Assembly (NCBI RefSeq): GCF_003852895.1
Contig: NZ_QUSW01000001.1
Coordinates: 1,364,001 to 1,428,000, forward strand
Length of the DNA: 64,000 nt
Origin: Rhizobacter terrae
Lineage (GTDB): Bacteria > Pseudomonadota > Gammaproteobacteria > Burkholderiales > Burkholderiaceae_C
Reading direction: 5' to 3'
Below, one piece after another: positions 37,613-49,776 of this stretch. The notes under the pieces are model-generated. The model saw nothing but the letters and a program-made list of their open reading frames with translations, was not told the origin of the DNA and did not search any database. Within the stretch, counting starts at the first letter, position 1. Every line of letters begins with the position of its first letter. Position numbers and translations under genes: made by a program.

Positions 37613-37641
37613 TTGCGATATCAAGGGTTTAGAGGCAGAAT
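37613..37641 (+). promoter_or_regulatory. Candidate sigma-70 promoter of LysM-dprA-smg
   Basis: TTGCGA (37613-37618), 17 bp, then CAGAAT (37636-37641). The spacing is ideal and the -10 box is weak (four of six). It lies in the divergent def/LysM spacer, which is AT-richer than its surroundings. Confidence 0.4.
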
Positions 37642-37764
37642 CTACGAAACTGAATGAGGAATTTTCGCCGAATTGAGCCGGGTTGGGCGGAATCGGTGGA
37701 ACAACCCCATGTGACAACTTTCGCGCAGGCGCCTCACCTCTTGCGCCCCCGGAGACTCAAGCTG

Positions 37765-38964
37765 ATGACGCGTCGCACCCGATTTGCCTCCCAGAACCGC
37801 CCGGCCCTGCGATCGATCCGGTCCGCCGCCACCCTGGCACTGGGACTGGCCGTGGGAACCGCACTGTGCGGCGCCGCCAACGCAGCCGGCAATTATCCGA
37901 TCACCGGGCAGCAACGCGACACCGCACAGCGCGTGGCGTCCGCCGGCGTGCCGCTGTCGGAACTCTCGCCCAACGCGCCCGACGTCTACACCGTCAAGAG
38001 CGGCGACACGCTCTGGGACATCTCCAAGCTCTACCTGACCTCGCCCTGGCGCTGGCCCGAGCTGTGGGGCATGAACATGGACCAGATCCGCAACCCGCAC
38101 CTGATCTACCCGGGGCAGGTCCTGCACCTGGAGAAGATCGACGGCCGCGCCCGCCTGCGCATGGGTGAAGGCGATGCGGTTCCCTCGGGCACCAACAAGC
38201 TGTCGCCGCGCGTGCGCGGCACCGCGCTCGATGGCGATGCCATCCCCTCCATCCCGTTCAACCTGATCGAGCCCTTCCTCAACGAGGCGGTGGTGTTCAA
38301 CACCAACGAGTTGGCCAGTGCACCGCGCATCGTTGCCACGCAAGAAGGCCGCGTGCTGCTGTCGCGCGGCGACACGGCCTACGTCCGTGGCGAGCTGGGC
38401 GGCAACACGGCTTTCCGCATCTTCCGCGAGCCCAAGCCGCTGAAGGACCCGGAAACCGGTGAAGTGCTCGGCTTCGAAGCCGTGTACGTCGGCGCTACCG
38501 AAGCCGTGCGTGCCGGCGAGACCCGCACCGGGTCGGACGGCAAGCCTGAGATCATCCCGGCCACGTTCAACGTGACCATGATTCGCCAGGAAGCGAATGT
38601 CGGGGACCGACTGGCCCCCGTGCCGCAGCGCGAGTTCGCCAACTACGCACCGCACGCGCCGGCATCTCCCATCGGCGGACGCATCGTCTCGCTGTACGGC
38701 GATGCCCTGACCGCGGGCCAGAACCAGATCGTCGCCATCAACCGGGGTGCCCGCGACGGCGTCGAACGCGGCCACGTGCTGGCGCTGTGGCGTGACGGCG
38801 TCAAGGTGATCGACAAGACCGACCCGTCGCGTCCAACGATCAAGCTGCCCGACGAGCGCCACGGCATGCTCTTCGTCTTCCGCGTGTTCGACCGCGTGTC
38901 GTACGCACTCATCCTGTCGGTGAAGGACCCGGTCAAGCCGGGTGACCGCTTCTCGCAGCCCTGA
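37765..38964 (+). CDS. Secreted LysM peptidoglycan-binding protein
   Basis: 399 residues. A long basic n-region and hydrophobic stretch (TLALGLAVGTALCGAANA) form a signal peptide. A LysM domain follows at about 74-123 (VYTVKSGDTLWDISKLYL and NPHLIYPGQVLHL), which anchors the protein to GlcNAc chains. The remaining part is beta-rich, without a known catalytic motif, and ends in SVKDPVKPGDRF. An upstream in-frame Met 37 residues away is possible, but the signal peptide fits the ATG at 37765. In many betaproteobacteria this gene precedes dprA and diverges from def-fmt, as here. Confidence 0.88.
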   Translation: MTRRTRFASQNRPALRSIRSAATLALGLAVGTALCGAANAAGNYPITGQQRDTAQRVASAGVPLSELSPNAPDVYTVKSGDTLWDISKLYLTSPWRWPELWGMNMDQIRNPHLIYPGQVLHLEKIDGRARLRMGEGDAVPSGTNKLSPRVRGTALDGDAIPSIPFNLIEPFLNEAVVFNTNELASAPRIVATQEGRVLLSRGDTAYVRGELGGNTAFRIFREPKPLKDPETGEVLGFEAVYVGATEAVRAGETRTGSDGKPEIIPATFNVTMIRQEANVGDRLAPVPQREFANYAPHAPASPIGGRIVSLYGDALTAGQNQIVAINRGARDGVERGHVLALWRDGVKVIDKTDPSRPTIKLPDERHGMLFVFRVFDRVSYALILSVKDPVKPGDRFSQP

Positions 38965-38990
38965 TCCCTCTCTGTCATAGGTTTCCCATC

Positions 38991-40082
38991 TTGATCGAGC
39001 GCGATGAGCTCGCAGCGTGGCTGCGCCTGCTCGAAACACCCGGCATCGGCCGGGTTCATGCACGAAAACTTCTCTCCGCGTTCGGATCGCCCCAGGGCGT
39101 GTTCGATGCCGGCATCGATGCGCGGCAGGAAATCGTCGGCCCGCCCAAGGCGGCATCGCTGGACAAGCCGCCGGAGCACCTCGATGCCCTGACGGATGCC
39201 ACGATGGCCTGGCTCGCAGCCGGCAACGAAGAGATTCCCCGGCGGGTGATTCCGCTGGGTGACCCGCTCTACCCGCGCATGCTGCTGGAAACGGCTGATC
39301 CGCCGCTCCTGCTGTACTCGCAAGGCCGGGCCGAATTGCTCGCTGCGTCGGGAATCGCCATCGTCGGCAGCCGCAATCCGACGCCACAAGGGGTGGAGAA
39401 CGCCCGGGCCTTCGCTGGTGCACTGAGCGCCGGCGGCATCACGGTGGTGTCAGGCTTGGCGCTGGGCATTGACGGGGGGGCACACGAGGGCGCCCTGACC
39501 GGCCCCGGGAGCACCATCGCCGTGGTCGGGACCGGGCTGGATCGGGTCTATCCCAAGCGGCACCACGACCTGGCGCATCGCATTGCACGTGATGGCCTGT
39601 TGCTCAGCGAGTACTCGCTTGGCATGGAACCGTTGAACCAGAACTTCCCTGCCCGCAACAGGATCATCGCGGGCCTGACCCGAGGCACGCTGGTCGTGGA
39701 GGCCGCGATGCAGTCCGGCTCGCTCATCACCGCCCGGCTGGCAACGGAGGCTGGCCGCGAGGTCTTCGCCATACCAGGCTCCATCCATTCGCCTCAGGCC
39801 AGAGGTTGCCACTGGCTCATCAAGCAAGGCGCCAAGCTGGTCGATTCGGCACAGGACATCCTCGAGGAACTCGCACCCGCTGAGCCGAATGCCCTGCCCG
39901 AAGCCGCCAACGATGATCCGCTGCTGTCCGCGCTGGGCTATGAGCCCGTGAGCCTGGACGCCCTGGTCGCCCGCACCGGCACCTGTCCGACGGAGATCAC
40001 CGGCCGGCTTCTCGAACTGGAGCTGGACGGCAAGGTGGCCCGGCTGGCCGGCCAGCTGTTCCAGAGGATCGGTCTCGGGTGA
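38991..40082 (+). CDS. dprA: DNA processing protein DprA
   Basis: 363 residues. DprA binds incoming single-stranded DNA during natural transformation and loads RecA. The N-terminal SAM-like region (WLRLLETPGIGRVHARKLL) is followed by the Rossmann-like core: IAIVGSRNPTPQG, VVSGLALGIDGGAHEGAL, TIAVVGTGLDRVYPKRH, FPARNRIIAGLTRGTLVVEA and GSLITARLATEAGREVFAIPG. A winged-helix DML1-like tail (PVSLDALVARTG and following) ends the protein. It starts with TTG; no nearby ATG is in frame and the conserved N-terminus begins there. The gene is 26 bp after the LysM gene. Confidence 0.95.
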   Translation: MIERDELAAWLRLLETPGIGRVHARKLLSAFGSPQGVFDAGIDARQEIVGPPKAASLDKPPEHLDALTDATMAWLAAGNEEIPRRVIPLGDPLYPRMLLETADPPLLLYSQGRAELLAASGIAIVGSRNPTPQGVENARAFAGALSAGGITVVSGLALGIDGGAHEGALTGPGSTIAVVGTGLDRVYPKRHHDLAHRIARDGLLLSEYSLGMEPLNQNFPARNRIIAGLTRGTLVVEAAMQSGSLITARLATEAGREVFAIPGSIHSPQARGCHWLIKQGAKLVDSAQDILEELAPAEPNALPEAANDDPLLSALGYEPVSLDALVARTGTCPTEITGRLLELELDGKVARLAGQLFQRIGLG

Positions 40083-40136
40083 CGAAAGGCCGCCTTTACA
40101 CACCTCGTGACAAACTCTCTGCGGTATAGTGGTTTC

Positions 40137-40589
40137 ATGTTCGACGTGCTCGTGTACCTGTACGAAAACTACTGGCGACCCGACGCCTGCCCCGACCACG
40201 CGCAGCTGACCCGCAAGCTGTCCGCCGTGGGCTTCGAGTCGGATGAGATCCAGGAAGCCCTCAACTGGCTGGACGGATTGGCCGGCGCTGCCGAGTCCTA
40301 CGTCGGCGAGCAGGGTGCCAACAGCCTGCGCGTCTATTCGCGCGCCGAGCAGGAGCACCTGGGCGAAGCCTCCATCGGCTTCATCAGCTTCCTCGAATCC
40401 GCCGGCGTGCTGCCGCCGCCGATGCGCGAGATCGTCATCGACCGGGCGAACGCCATCTCAGGCGGCTCGCTGGAGCTCGAAGACCTGAAGATCATCGTGC
40501 TGATGGTGTTCTGGAGCCTGGGCGAGGAGCCCGATGCACTGATTCTTGACGAGCTGTTCGTGGATGAAGCGGATCGGTTGATCCACTGA
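40137..40589 (+). CDS. smg: Smg family protein (DUF494)
   Basis: 150 residues. The start MFDVLVYLYENY and the AQLTRKLSAVGFESDEIQEALNWLDGL helix, with the MREIVIDRANA and LEDLKIIVLMVFWSLGE blocks, identify the Smg/DUF494 family. Function is unknown; it is found next to dprA and topA. Here topA does not follow. TATAGT (40125-40130) sits 7 bp before the ATG, too close for a normal promoter unless the message is leaderless. It ends 21 bp before a strong terminator. Confidence 0.9.
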   Translation: MFDVLVYLYENYWRPDACPDHAQLTRKLSAVGFESDEIQEALNWLDGLAGAAESYVGEQGANSLRVYSRAEQEHLGEASIGFISFLESAGVLPPPMREIVIDRANAISGGSLELEDLKIIVLMVFWSLGEEPDALILDELFVDEADRLIH

Positions 40590-40610
40590 CCCACGATTCA
40601 TCTCCCAAGC

Positions 40611-40635
40611 AAAAGGCCGCTCTCAGCGGCCTTTT
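40611..40635. terminator. Bidirectional rho-independent terminator
   Basis: Stem AAAAGGCCGC (40611-40620), loop TCTCA, GCGGCCTTTT (40626-40635). It serves the plus-strand smg and the minus-strand DUF1631 gene, which converge here. Confidence 0.92.
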
Positions 40636-40662
40636 CGTTTTGGCGGATCCAGTGGAGCCGGT

Positions 40663-42987
40663 TCAGTTCAGCAGGCGGCCCGGGTCCACGTCCAGCTTGG
40701 CCAGCGCGCTGCGGGTGGCGCGCACGGTGAGCGCCTCGTCCTGCGCCGGCACCAGCAGGCCCGCTTGCAGGAACGCCGCAAGGCGATGCTGCTGGAACAG
40801 GATGCCGCGTCCCTGCGGCGACACGAACAGCGACAGTTGCTTGCGCAGGCCCTGCCACGCGAGCTGCACCTGCTCGTTGCGGTTGCGGTAATCCAGCATG
40901 AACCAGCTGCCCACCTGAAGCTCGCGCGCCCACGACAGCATGGCCGGCGTCGGCATGGAGCCGCCCTCGCCCACCACTTCGAGCTCAGAGCTCTCGTGGC
41001 CGGACAGGTCCAGCACCAGCGACTCGTCGATCTCCACGTCTTCCGCGTCCGGCAGCAGCTCTTCCAGCGTCTCCAGCCGCGCCATCAGGTCTTCGAGCCG
41101 GTCATGCGGAATCGCTGCCGCCTTGGCGGTGAAGGCCGCCGCCAGCGAGTTGTTGAGCTTCTGGATGTGCTCGTCCTGCTTGACCTGCGGCAGACCGGCG
41201 TTGTGCATGCCGTCGCGCAGCGTCTTGAGCAGCGGCGGCAGGCGGCGGATGACCTCCGCCCGCTCCTCGCGCGACACCTTGGCGCTGGCCGACCAGATCA
41301 GGTCCGCCGCGGCGCGTTTCATCGCCTTGGTCTCTTCGCTTTGCAAGTCGAACTTGACCGCGGTGGTGGCGAGCACGTCGGCCCACACCTGGAACAGGAA
41401 CTCGCGCACGCCTTCTTGCACCGGCACCTCGTTGAGCATCTTGCGCAGCTCGATGGTGTACTGGATGGCCAGCGTCTCGCGCTGCTCCACCTGCTGGGCC
41501 AGGGACACACCCTTGCGCGACGCCTCGTTCTCGTTCTTGAAGTAGTGCTCCAGGAATTTCTCGAACTCGGTGAGGACGGTCTGGAAGACACGGCGGCCGG
41601 TGTCGGGATAGGCCTCGACCACCTGCACCACACGCTTGATCTCCTTCTCCACGAGATCGCCCGCGGCACGCATGGTGGCGTCGAAGCCCATCACGCACGC
41701 CCCCATGCGGTCGATGAGCCGGCGCGCCGGGTGGTCGGTGGTGGCGAAGAAGTCCGGCTCGCTGATGGCCACGCGCAACACGGGCATCTGCAGGCGAGCG
41801 AACCACACCCGCACCGTGGCTGGAATTCGTTCTTCCATCAGGATGCTCTGGAACAGCAGCGCGACGATCTCGATCGTCGCCCGCTCCACCGGCGTGCTGG
41901 CCGCCTGCTTGAGCTGCTGCTTGCGCTGCTGCATTTCCTCCAGCAGCATGGGCGTGCTGACGTGCACACCCGGCGCACCGGCAGCCACCACCTGTTCGTC
42001 CGACGCCATCCGCCGCGCCAGGCCCTGTTGCGCATCGCTGATGGCCGCACGCAGCGCCTGCGAAGTGGGCCGCGCGGCCTGCTGCGTGTTGGCGAATTCG
42101 GGCAATTGCCGACCGATGAGCTTGTTGAGCCGGCCCAGCACCGCCTCGGCATGGTCGGCACCGCGCACCAGGCCGCCAGCCCTCGTCATCAGGCGGGTTT
42201 CTTCATGGACCTCGGCGCGTGGCCGATCGGCCGTCGCGGCGGGGTTGCCGGTGTTGGCAAAGCCCGAAGGCGACGCCGCGCCCGGCGCGCTGGAGCCCCA
42301 GGCGGAATTGCGCGAGCGCCGGATGAAAGGGCGCAGGTCGATCTCCGGCAGCACCCGCTGCTGGATCAACCAGCGGTTGGTCTCGTGATAGGCCTCTTCG
42401 GAAAAGTGGGCGAACTCGTCGTGCAGCACCGTCTGCAGGGTTCGCCAGGCGTCGTGGCTCAGGCCAGCCTGCCGCCACGCATTGGTGACGATGCGCGCCA
42501 CCACATGCGGACGCAGCACGTCGTTGGGGTCGAGTTCGTCGCGGCCCTCGAGCATGGTGATGCGCGAGCGCATGTCGGTGAATTCCCAGGACGCTCGGTC
42601 CATCATCGCCAGCGCCAGGCGCGAGCTGAGGATTTCACTTTCGATGGTGTCGTTGTCCACCAGGCTCAGCCCGGCGCTCGACGCGAACACGCCGCTGCGC
42701 TGCGCCGACGGCAACTCCGACGACTTGCCAGTCGCGAACCCGCCACCCTGCAGCGCGGCGCGCAAGGCATTGATGGCCCCGTGCAGCCAGGCGTTGTGGA
42801 ACTTCGCGAGGTCTTCGACGACGTCGCGCCGGCGCATCATGGTGGCCGGATCGGCCACCTGGCTCAGCAGGATTCGCGCACCGTGATCGACCGCCTGCAC
42901 CACGCTTGGCAGCCCGTTGAGCACGCCCTCCACGTAGGATCGCCGCGCCTGTGCGGCCAGTGCCAGCGAATTGGCGGCGGTCGCCAT
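40663..42987 (-). CDS. DUF1631 family protein
   Basis: 774 residues, cytoplasmic. The family is defined by length and by segments such as RMGACVMGFDATMRAAGDLVEKEIKR split over one helix, and TVRVWFARLQMPVLRVAISEPDFFA, both recognisable here. The C-terminal quarter contains an acidic stretch and then a small beta-rich module (WARELQVGSWFMLDYRNRNE and RLAWQGLRKQLSLFV-like order), reminiscent of a PilZ-type ending. Function is unknown, though its presence in motile and c-di-GMP-signalling bacteria suggests regulation. It has no partner gene next to it. Confidence 0.82.
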   Translation of the reverse strand: MATAANSLALAAQARRSYVEGVLNGLPSVVQAVDHGARILLSQVADPATMMRRRDVVEDLAKFHNAWLHGAINALRAALQGGGFATGKSSELPSAQRSGVFASSAGLSLVDNDTIESEILSSRLALAMMDRASWEFTDMRSRITMLEGRDELDPNDVLRPHVVARIVTNAWRQAGLSHDAWRTLQTVLHDEFAHFSEEAYHETNRWLIQQRVLPEIDLRPFIRRSRNSAWGSSAPGAASPSGFANTGNPAATADRPRAEVHEETRLMTRAGGLVRGADHAEAVLGRLNKLIGRQLPEFANTQQAARPTSQALRAAISDAQQGLARRMASDEQVVAAGAPGVHVSTPMLLEEMQQRKQQLKQAASTPVERATIEIVALLFQSILMEERIPATVRVWFARLQMPVLRVAISEPDFFATTDHPARRLIDRMGACVMGFDATMRAAGDLVEKEIKRVVQVVEAYPDTGRRVFQTVLTEFEKFLEHYFKNENEASRKGVSLAQQVEQRETLAIQYTIELRKMLNEVPVQEGVREFLFQVWADVLATTAVKFDLQSEETKAMKRAAADLIWSASAKVSREERAEVIRRLPPLLKTLRDGMHNAGLPQVKQDEHIQKLNNSLAAAFTAKAAAIPHDRLEDLMARLETLEELLPDAEDVEIDESLVLDLSGHESSELEVVGEGGSMPTPAMLSWARELQVGSWFMLDYRNRNEQVQLAWQGLRKQLSLFVSPQGRGILFQQHRLAAFLQAGLLVPAQDEALTVRATRSALAKLDVDPGRLLN

Positions 42988-43030
42988 GGATGTGGAGTGA
43001 GTGCTCGCAGGAAACAGGGATGCGTGAACT

Positions 43031-44065
43031 CTACACCACAGCCCCGGCGTTCGGGTCGTTCGGGTCGATTTCCTTTGAGGTGGCCTTGACCAGGTCCGTA
43101 CGCTTGACGCCCAGCCACATGGCGATGGCCGCGGCCACGAAGACCGACGAGTAGATGCCGAACAGGATGCCGATGGTCAGCGCCACCGCGAAGTAGTGCA
43201 GCGTCGGCCCGCCGAACAGCAGCATGGAAAGCACCATCATCTGCGTGCAGCCGTGCGTGATGATCGTGCGGCTCATGGTGCTGGTGATGGCGTGGTCGAT
43301 GACCTCGTGCGTGGTCATCTTGTTGTACTTGCGGAAGGCCTCGCGGATCCGGTCGAAGATCACCACCGACTCGTTGACCGAGTAGCCCAGCACCGCCAGC
43401 ACCGCCGCCAGCACCGAGAGCGAGAACTCCCACTGGAAGAAGGCGAAGAAGCCCAGGATGATGATCACGTCGTGCAGGTTGGCGATGATGGCCGCCACCG
43501 AGAACTTCCACTCGAAGCGGAAGGCCAAGTACAGCATGATGCCGGCCACCACGAAGGCCAGCGCCTTGGCGCCGTTTTCCGCCAGCTCGCGGCCGACCTG
43601 CGGGCCGACGAAGTCGTCGCGGCGAAGGCTCACCGGTTCGCTGCCGTTGGCATCGCACTTGGCCCAGCGCTTGACCACTTCACCCTTGTTGTTGGTGTCC
43701 TGCTTGATCTGCGGCGTGCCGCCCTGGGCAGCGCACAGCGCGCCCATGACCTGGATCACCGTGTCTTCCTGCTTCACGCCGGCTCGCGCGGGCAGGCGGA
43801 TGAGCACGTTGTTCGCGCTGCCGTAGTTCTGCACCTGCACGTCGCTCAGCTTGGCGGCCTCGAGCGTGCTGCGCACCTTGGGCACGTCGGCGGCCTGCGT
43901 GTAAGCCGCCTCGACGGCCGTGCCGCCGGTGAATTCGATGGACAGGTGCAGGCCGTTCTTCACCAGGAAGAACACCGCCAGCAAGAAGGTGATCAGCGAG
44001 ATCACGTTGAACACCAGCGCGTGCCGCATGAACGGGATGTCGCGCCGAATACGGAAGAACTCCAT
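43031..44065 (-). CDS. secF: Protein translocase subunit SecF
   Basis: 344 residues. With SecD it uses the proton gradient to pull proteins through SecYEG from the outside. The first helix is ALVFNVISLITFLLAVFFLV, followed by the FTGGTAVE motif, a periplasmic domain (about 45-165), and five helices including NLHDVIIILGFFAFFQ and GYSVNESVVIFDRIRE, the hallmark SecF loop. It is last in yajC-secD-secF, read leftwards, 27 bp after secD. The 52-residue insertion in the periplasmic part (AAQGGTPQIKQDTNNKG) is longer than E. coli's. Confidence 0.96.
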   Translation of the reverse strand: MEFFRIRRDIPFMRHALVFNVISLITFLLAVFFLVKNGLHLSIEFTGGTAVEAAYTQAADVPKVRSTLEAAKLSDVQVQNYGSANNVLIRLPARAGVKQEDTVIQVMGALCAAQGGTPQIKQDTNNKGEVVKRWAKCDANGSEPVSLRRDDFVGPQVGRELAENGAKALAFVVAGIMLYLAFRFEWKFSVAAIIANLHDVIIILGFFAFFQWEFSLSVLAAVLAVLGYSVNESVVIFDRIREAFRKYNKMTTHEVIDHAITSTMSRTIITHGCTQMMVLSMLLFGGPTLHYFAVALTIGILFGIYSSVFVAAAIAMWLGVKRTDLVKATSKEIDPNDPNAGAVV

Positions 44066-44092
44066 GTCAGATCCTTGTTCGAGTTCTCAGGC

Positions 44093-45970
44093 TCAGGCCT
44101 TGGCAGGCTGCGAGGCGTCGTCGGCCTTGGGCTTCCACACCTGGCCGATGGACACGCCCTTGAGCTTCTTCTGGCGGCCGTACCACAGGTTCACCAGGCC
44201 ACGCGAGAACAGCACGGCGGAGAACATGGAGGTCAGGATGCCCAGGCAGTGCACCACGGCGAAGCCCTTGACCGGGCCGGAGCCGAAGGCCAGCAGCGCC
44301 AGGCCGGCAATCAGCGTGGTGACGTTGGAGTCCAGGATGGTGGCGAACGCCCGCTCGTAGCCGGCGTTGATCGCGGTTTGCGGTGCCGCCCCGTTTCGCA
44401 ACTCCTCTCGCACACGCTCATTGATCAGCACGTTCGCATCGATGGCCATGCCCAGCGTCAGCGCAATGGCCGCGATACCCGGCAAGGTCAGCGTGGCCTG
44501 CAGCATGGACAGCACCGCCACCAGCAGGAGCAGGTTCAGCATGAGTGCCAGCGTGGAGAACATGCCGAACAGCAGGTAGTACGCACACATGAACAGCGCG
44601 ATCGCCGCGAAGCCGTAGATCAGGCTGTTGAAGCCCTGGGCGATGTTGTCCGCCCCAAGCGTCGGACCCACCGTGCTTTCCTCGATGAACTCCATCGGCG
44701 CCGCCAGTGCACCGGCGCGCAGCAGCAGCGCGAGCTGGGCGGCGTTCTCCGTCGTGCCCATGCCGGTGATCTGGAACTCGCTTCCGAACTCGCCCTGGAT
44801 GGTCGCGACCGTCAGCACCTCACCCTTGCCCTTCTCGAACAGGATGGCCGCCATCGGCTTGCCGATGTTGTTGCGGGTGGTCTCCTTCATCAGGCGGCCA
44901 CCCTTGGCGTCCAGGCTCACGCTGACCGCGGGCTGCTGGTTGTTGTCGGGGCGGGGCTGCGCATTGGTCAGCATCTCGCCGGTGGCGATCGCGTCCTTGA
45001 ACACCACCACCGGTGCATTGCGGCCGACGGTGTACTTCTCGCGGCCGAAGGGCACCGGGCCTGAGCCGTCCAGGGCCGACAACGCCTCGGCGCTGCGGTC
45101 AGCCAGGCGGAATTCGAGGTTGGCGGTGCGGCCGATGATGTCCTTGGCCTTGGCGGTGTCCTGGATGCCGGGCAGTTCGACCACGATGCGGTCCGCGCCC
45201 TGCTGCTGGATCACGGGCTCGGCCACGCCCAGCTCGTTGACCCGGTTGTGCAGCGTCGTCATGTTCTGCTTGATCGCCGCATCCTGCGTGGCGACGATGG
45301 CGGTCGGTTTGAGCGCGCCGATCAGCTTGTAGTCGGCGCCATCGACCGCGGGCGTCCATTGCAGGTCGGTGAACTGGTCGGTGAACACGCCTTGCGCCTG
45401 CGTCTGCGCGGCCTGGTCACGGAAGGTGACGACGATGGTGTTTCCGTCGCGCGAGGTGCCGCCGCGGATGGTCTTCTCGCGCATCGCGGTACGGATGTCG
45501 CCGACCAGCGCATCCATGCGCTTGTTGACCGCCGCCTTCATGTCCACCTGCAGCAGGAAGTGGACGCCGCCACGCAGGTCCAGGCCGAGGTACATGGGCA
45601 GGGCCCGGATGGAGGCCATCCAATGCGGCGAGCGCGACACCAGGTTCAGCGCGACGACATAGGTCTCGTCGGAGGAGTCCGGGTTGAGCGCCTTCGCCAG
45701 CATGTCCTTGGCCTTGAGCTGGCTGTCGCCATCCTTGAACCGGGCCTTGACGGAGTTGCCCTCGAGCTGGACGAAATCGGCCTGCAGCTTGGCATCCGCC
45801 AGGAGCTGCTCCACGCGCTTGACCGTGTCTTGTCCGATGCGCACGGTGGCCTTGCCGCTGCTGACCTGCACAGCCGGCGACTCACCGAAGAAGTTCGGCA
45901 GCGTATACAGCAGGCCGACCAAGAGCGCGACGACCAGCATCGCGTATTTCCAGAGGGGATAGCGGTTCAT
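44093..45970 (-). CDS. secD: Protein translocase subunit SecD
   Basis: 625 residues, full length (E. coli 615). An N-terminal helix (YAMLVVALLVGLLYTLP) leads to the large periplasmic P1 region with the GLDLRGGVHFLLQVD motif at about residue 130 and DRIVVELPGIQD, then five C-terminal helices with LGADNIAQGFNSLIYGF and ALTLGMAIDANVLINERVRE, containing the conserved Asp and Asn of the proton path. It is 6 bp after yajC and 27 bp before secF. Confidence 0.97.
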   Translation of the reverse strand: MNRYPLWKYAMLVVALLVGLLYTLPNFFGESPAVQVSSGKATVRIGQDTVKRVEQLLADAKLQADFVQLEGNSVKARFKDGDSQLKAKDMLAKALNPDSSDETYVVALNLVSRSPHWMASIRALPMYLGLDLRGGVHFLLQVDMKAAVNKRMDALVGDIRTAMREKTIRGGTSRDGNTIVVTFRDQAAQTQAQGVFTDQFTDLQWTPAVDGADYKLIGALKPTAIVATQDAAIKQNMTTLHNRVNELGVAEPVIQQQGADRIVVELPGIQDTAKAKDIIGRTANLEFRLADRSAEALSALDGSGPVPFGREKYTVGRNAPVVVFKDAIATGEMLTNAQPRPDNNQQPAVSVSLDAKGGRLMKETTRNNIGKPMAAILFEKGKGEVLTVATIQGEFGSEFQITGMGTTENAAQLALLLRAGALAAPMEFIEESTVGPTLGADNIAQGFNSLIYGFAAIALFMCAYYLLFGMFSTLALMLNLLLLVAVLSMLQATLTLPGIAAIALTLGMAIDANVLINERVREELRNGAAPQTAINAGYERAFATILDSNVTTLIAGLALLAFGSGPVKGFAVVHCLGILTSMFSAVLFSRGLVNLWYGRQKKLKGVSIGQVWKPKADDASQPAKA

Positions 45971-45976
45971 GACGCC

Positions 45977-46306
45977 TTACTTGATCGTGCCCTTGGGCAG
46001 CACCTGGACAACCGACGAACGCTGGACCTGGAGCTCGACGCCCTTGGCAACCTCGACCGACAGATAGCTGTCTCCGATCTTGGACACCGTGCCCAGCACG
46101 CCGCCTGCGATGACCACTTCGTCACCCTTGGCCAGGGCTTCGATCATGGACTTGTGTTCCTTCTGGCGCTTCATCTGCGGGCGCAGGACCACGAAGTAAA
46201 GGGCGGCGACCATCAACAGCGGAAAAATCATCCCGCCCATGCTGCCGAACGGAGATTCAGCGGCGGCTCCAGTGGCCGTCTGGGCAAAAGCTTCGGAAAT
46301 GAACAC
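45977..46306 (-). CDS. yajC: Preprotein translocase subunit YajC
   Basis: 109 residues. A single membrane helix (GGMIFPLLMVAALYFVVLRPQMK) is followed by the conserved KRQKEHKSMIEALAKGDEVVIAGGVLGTVSKIGD block. YajC associates with SecDF. It is first in the operon. In many relatives tgt and queA lie upstream; here a divergent pyruvate dehydrogenase gene does. Confidence 0.95.
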   Translation of the reverse strand: MFISEAFAQTATGAAAESPFGSMGGMIFPLLMVAALYFVVLRPQMKRQKEHKSMIEALAKGDEVVIAGGVLGTVSKIGDSYLSVEVAKGVELQVQRSSVVQVLPKGTIK

Positions 46307-46471
46307 GTCTTTGGTCCTTTGAGCAGGGTCAGCGGGTCACGGGAAAACCCGAATCAGCACCGGGCACGGCTGCGCCCGGCAAAACTTTGGGATTGTACGG
46401 CGGGGGTCCGGCGGGCTTTTCGGGCCGGCACTACAGTGCGCGTTGGCACCAAAACGAACAGGAGAGCCGAA

Positions 46472-49180
<2,709 letters not shown>

Positions 49181-49221
49181 TCAAACCGCCTGCCGACCGG
49201 GGCCGGCTGGCGGCGTCTTCT

Positions 49222-49776
49222 CTACTTGGTCACGGGCGCCGACGAACCGGCTGAATTCACGTCCTGCCCCGGCGCCGAGGCCGGGCCGGCCGCGGCCTTG
49301 GCCCTGGCTGCCTCTTCCATCAGCTCGCGCTGCTTGGGACTCACGCAGTCGTCGACGATGCGGTGGCCCGCCTTCACGTCCAGCAGCATGGACTTGTTGG
49401 CGATCTGCACCATCAGCGTCCTGTCCTTCACATCCTCCAGGCGCAGCGCACCGGTGGACGAGAGCACCGGCTTCATGAGGTAGGTCTCCTTGCCGTGCTT
49501 CACCTCGACATAGCCTGCGTCCTTGGCGCTCTCGGCAATGTCCACCAACTGCCTTTCACCGCACTCGTAGTGTCCGTAGTAGACGAGCTTGGCGGCCTCG
49601 ATCTGCTCGGGCGTGGCAGCGGGCAGCACCACTGTGGCCGGCTTCTTGGCAGCCGGCTTGGCCGCGGCGGCCTTGGGCTTGGCCTTGAGCGCATCAGTGG
49701 CATGGGCCGGCGACAGTCCGAGGGACAGGGTGGCGACGAGAAGGCCGGCAGCACCGGCCAGGCGTGAGCGAAGCAT
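49222..49776 (-). CDS. Periplasmic protein with MliC-like features
   Basis: 184 residues. Signal peptide MLRSRLAGAAGLLVATLSLG to the SPAHA cleavage site, then a Lys/Ala/Pro linker (KPKAAAAKPAAKKP). The core, about 60-150, has two Cys far apart (YECGERQL and VDDCVSPKQ) and beta-strand-like segments YVEVKHGKETYLM, LRLEDVKDRTLMVQI. This resembles small lysozyme-inhibitor-like (MliC) folds, but I cannot claim it. The tail is Ala/Ser/Pro-rich. AGGAGA precedes the ATG at 49776. It converges with aceE, ending 41 bp from it. Confidence 0.65.
   Translation of the reverse strand: MLRSRLAGAAGLLVATLSLGLSPAHATDALKAKPKAAAAKPAAKKPATVVLPAATPEQIEAAKLVYYGHYECGERQLVDIAESAKDAGYVEVKHGKETYLMKPVLSSTGALRLEDVKDRTLMVQIANKSMLLDVKAGHRIVDDCVSPKQRELMEEAARAKAAAGPASAPGQDVNSAGSSAPVTK

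Noticed and set aside
37654-37764. Longer start for the LysM protein at 37654
   Set aside because: The extra 37 residues have no signal-peptide character and would bury the signal peptide that follows the ATG at 37765.
40765-43089. Plus-strand frame of over 770 codons opposite DUF1631
   Set aside because: It is a mirror of the DUF1631 coding sequence; His/Arg-rich, no start context and no domain.
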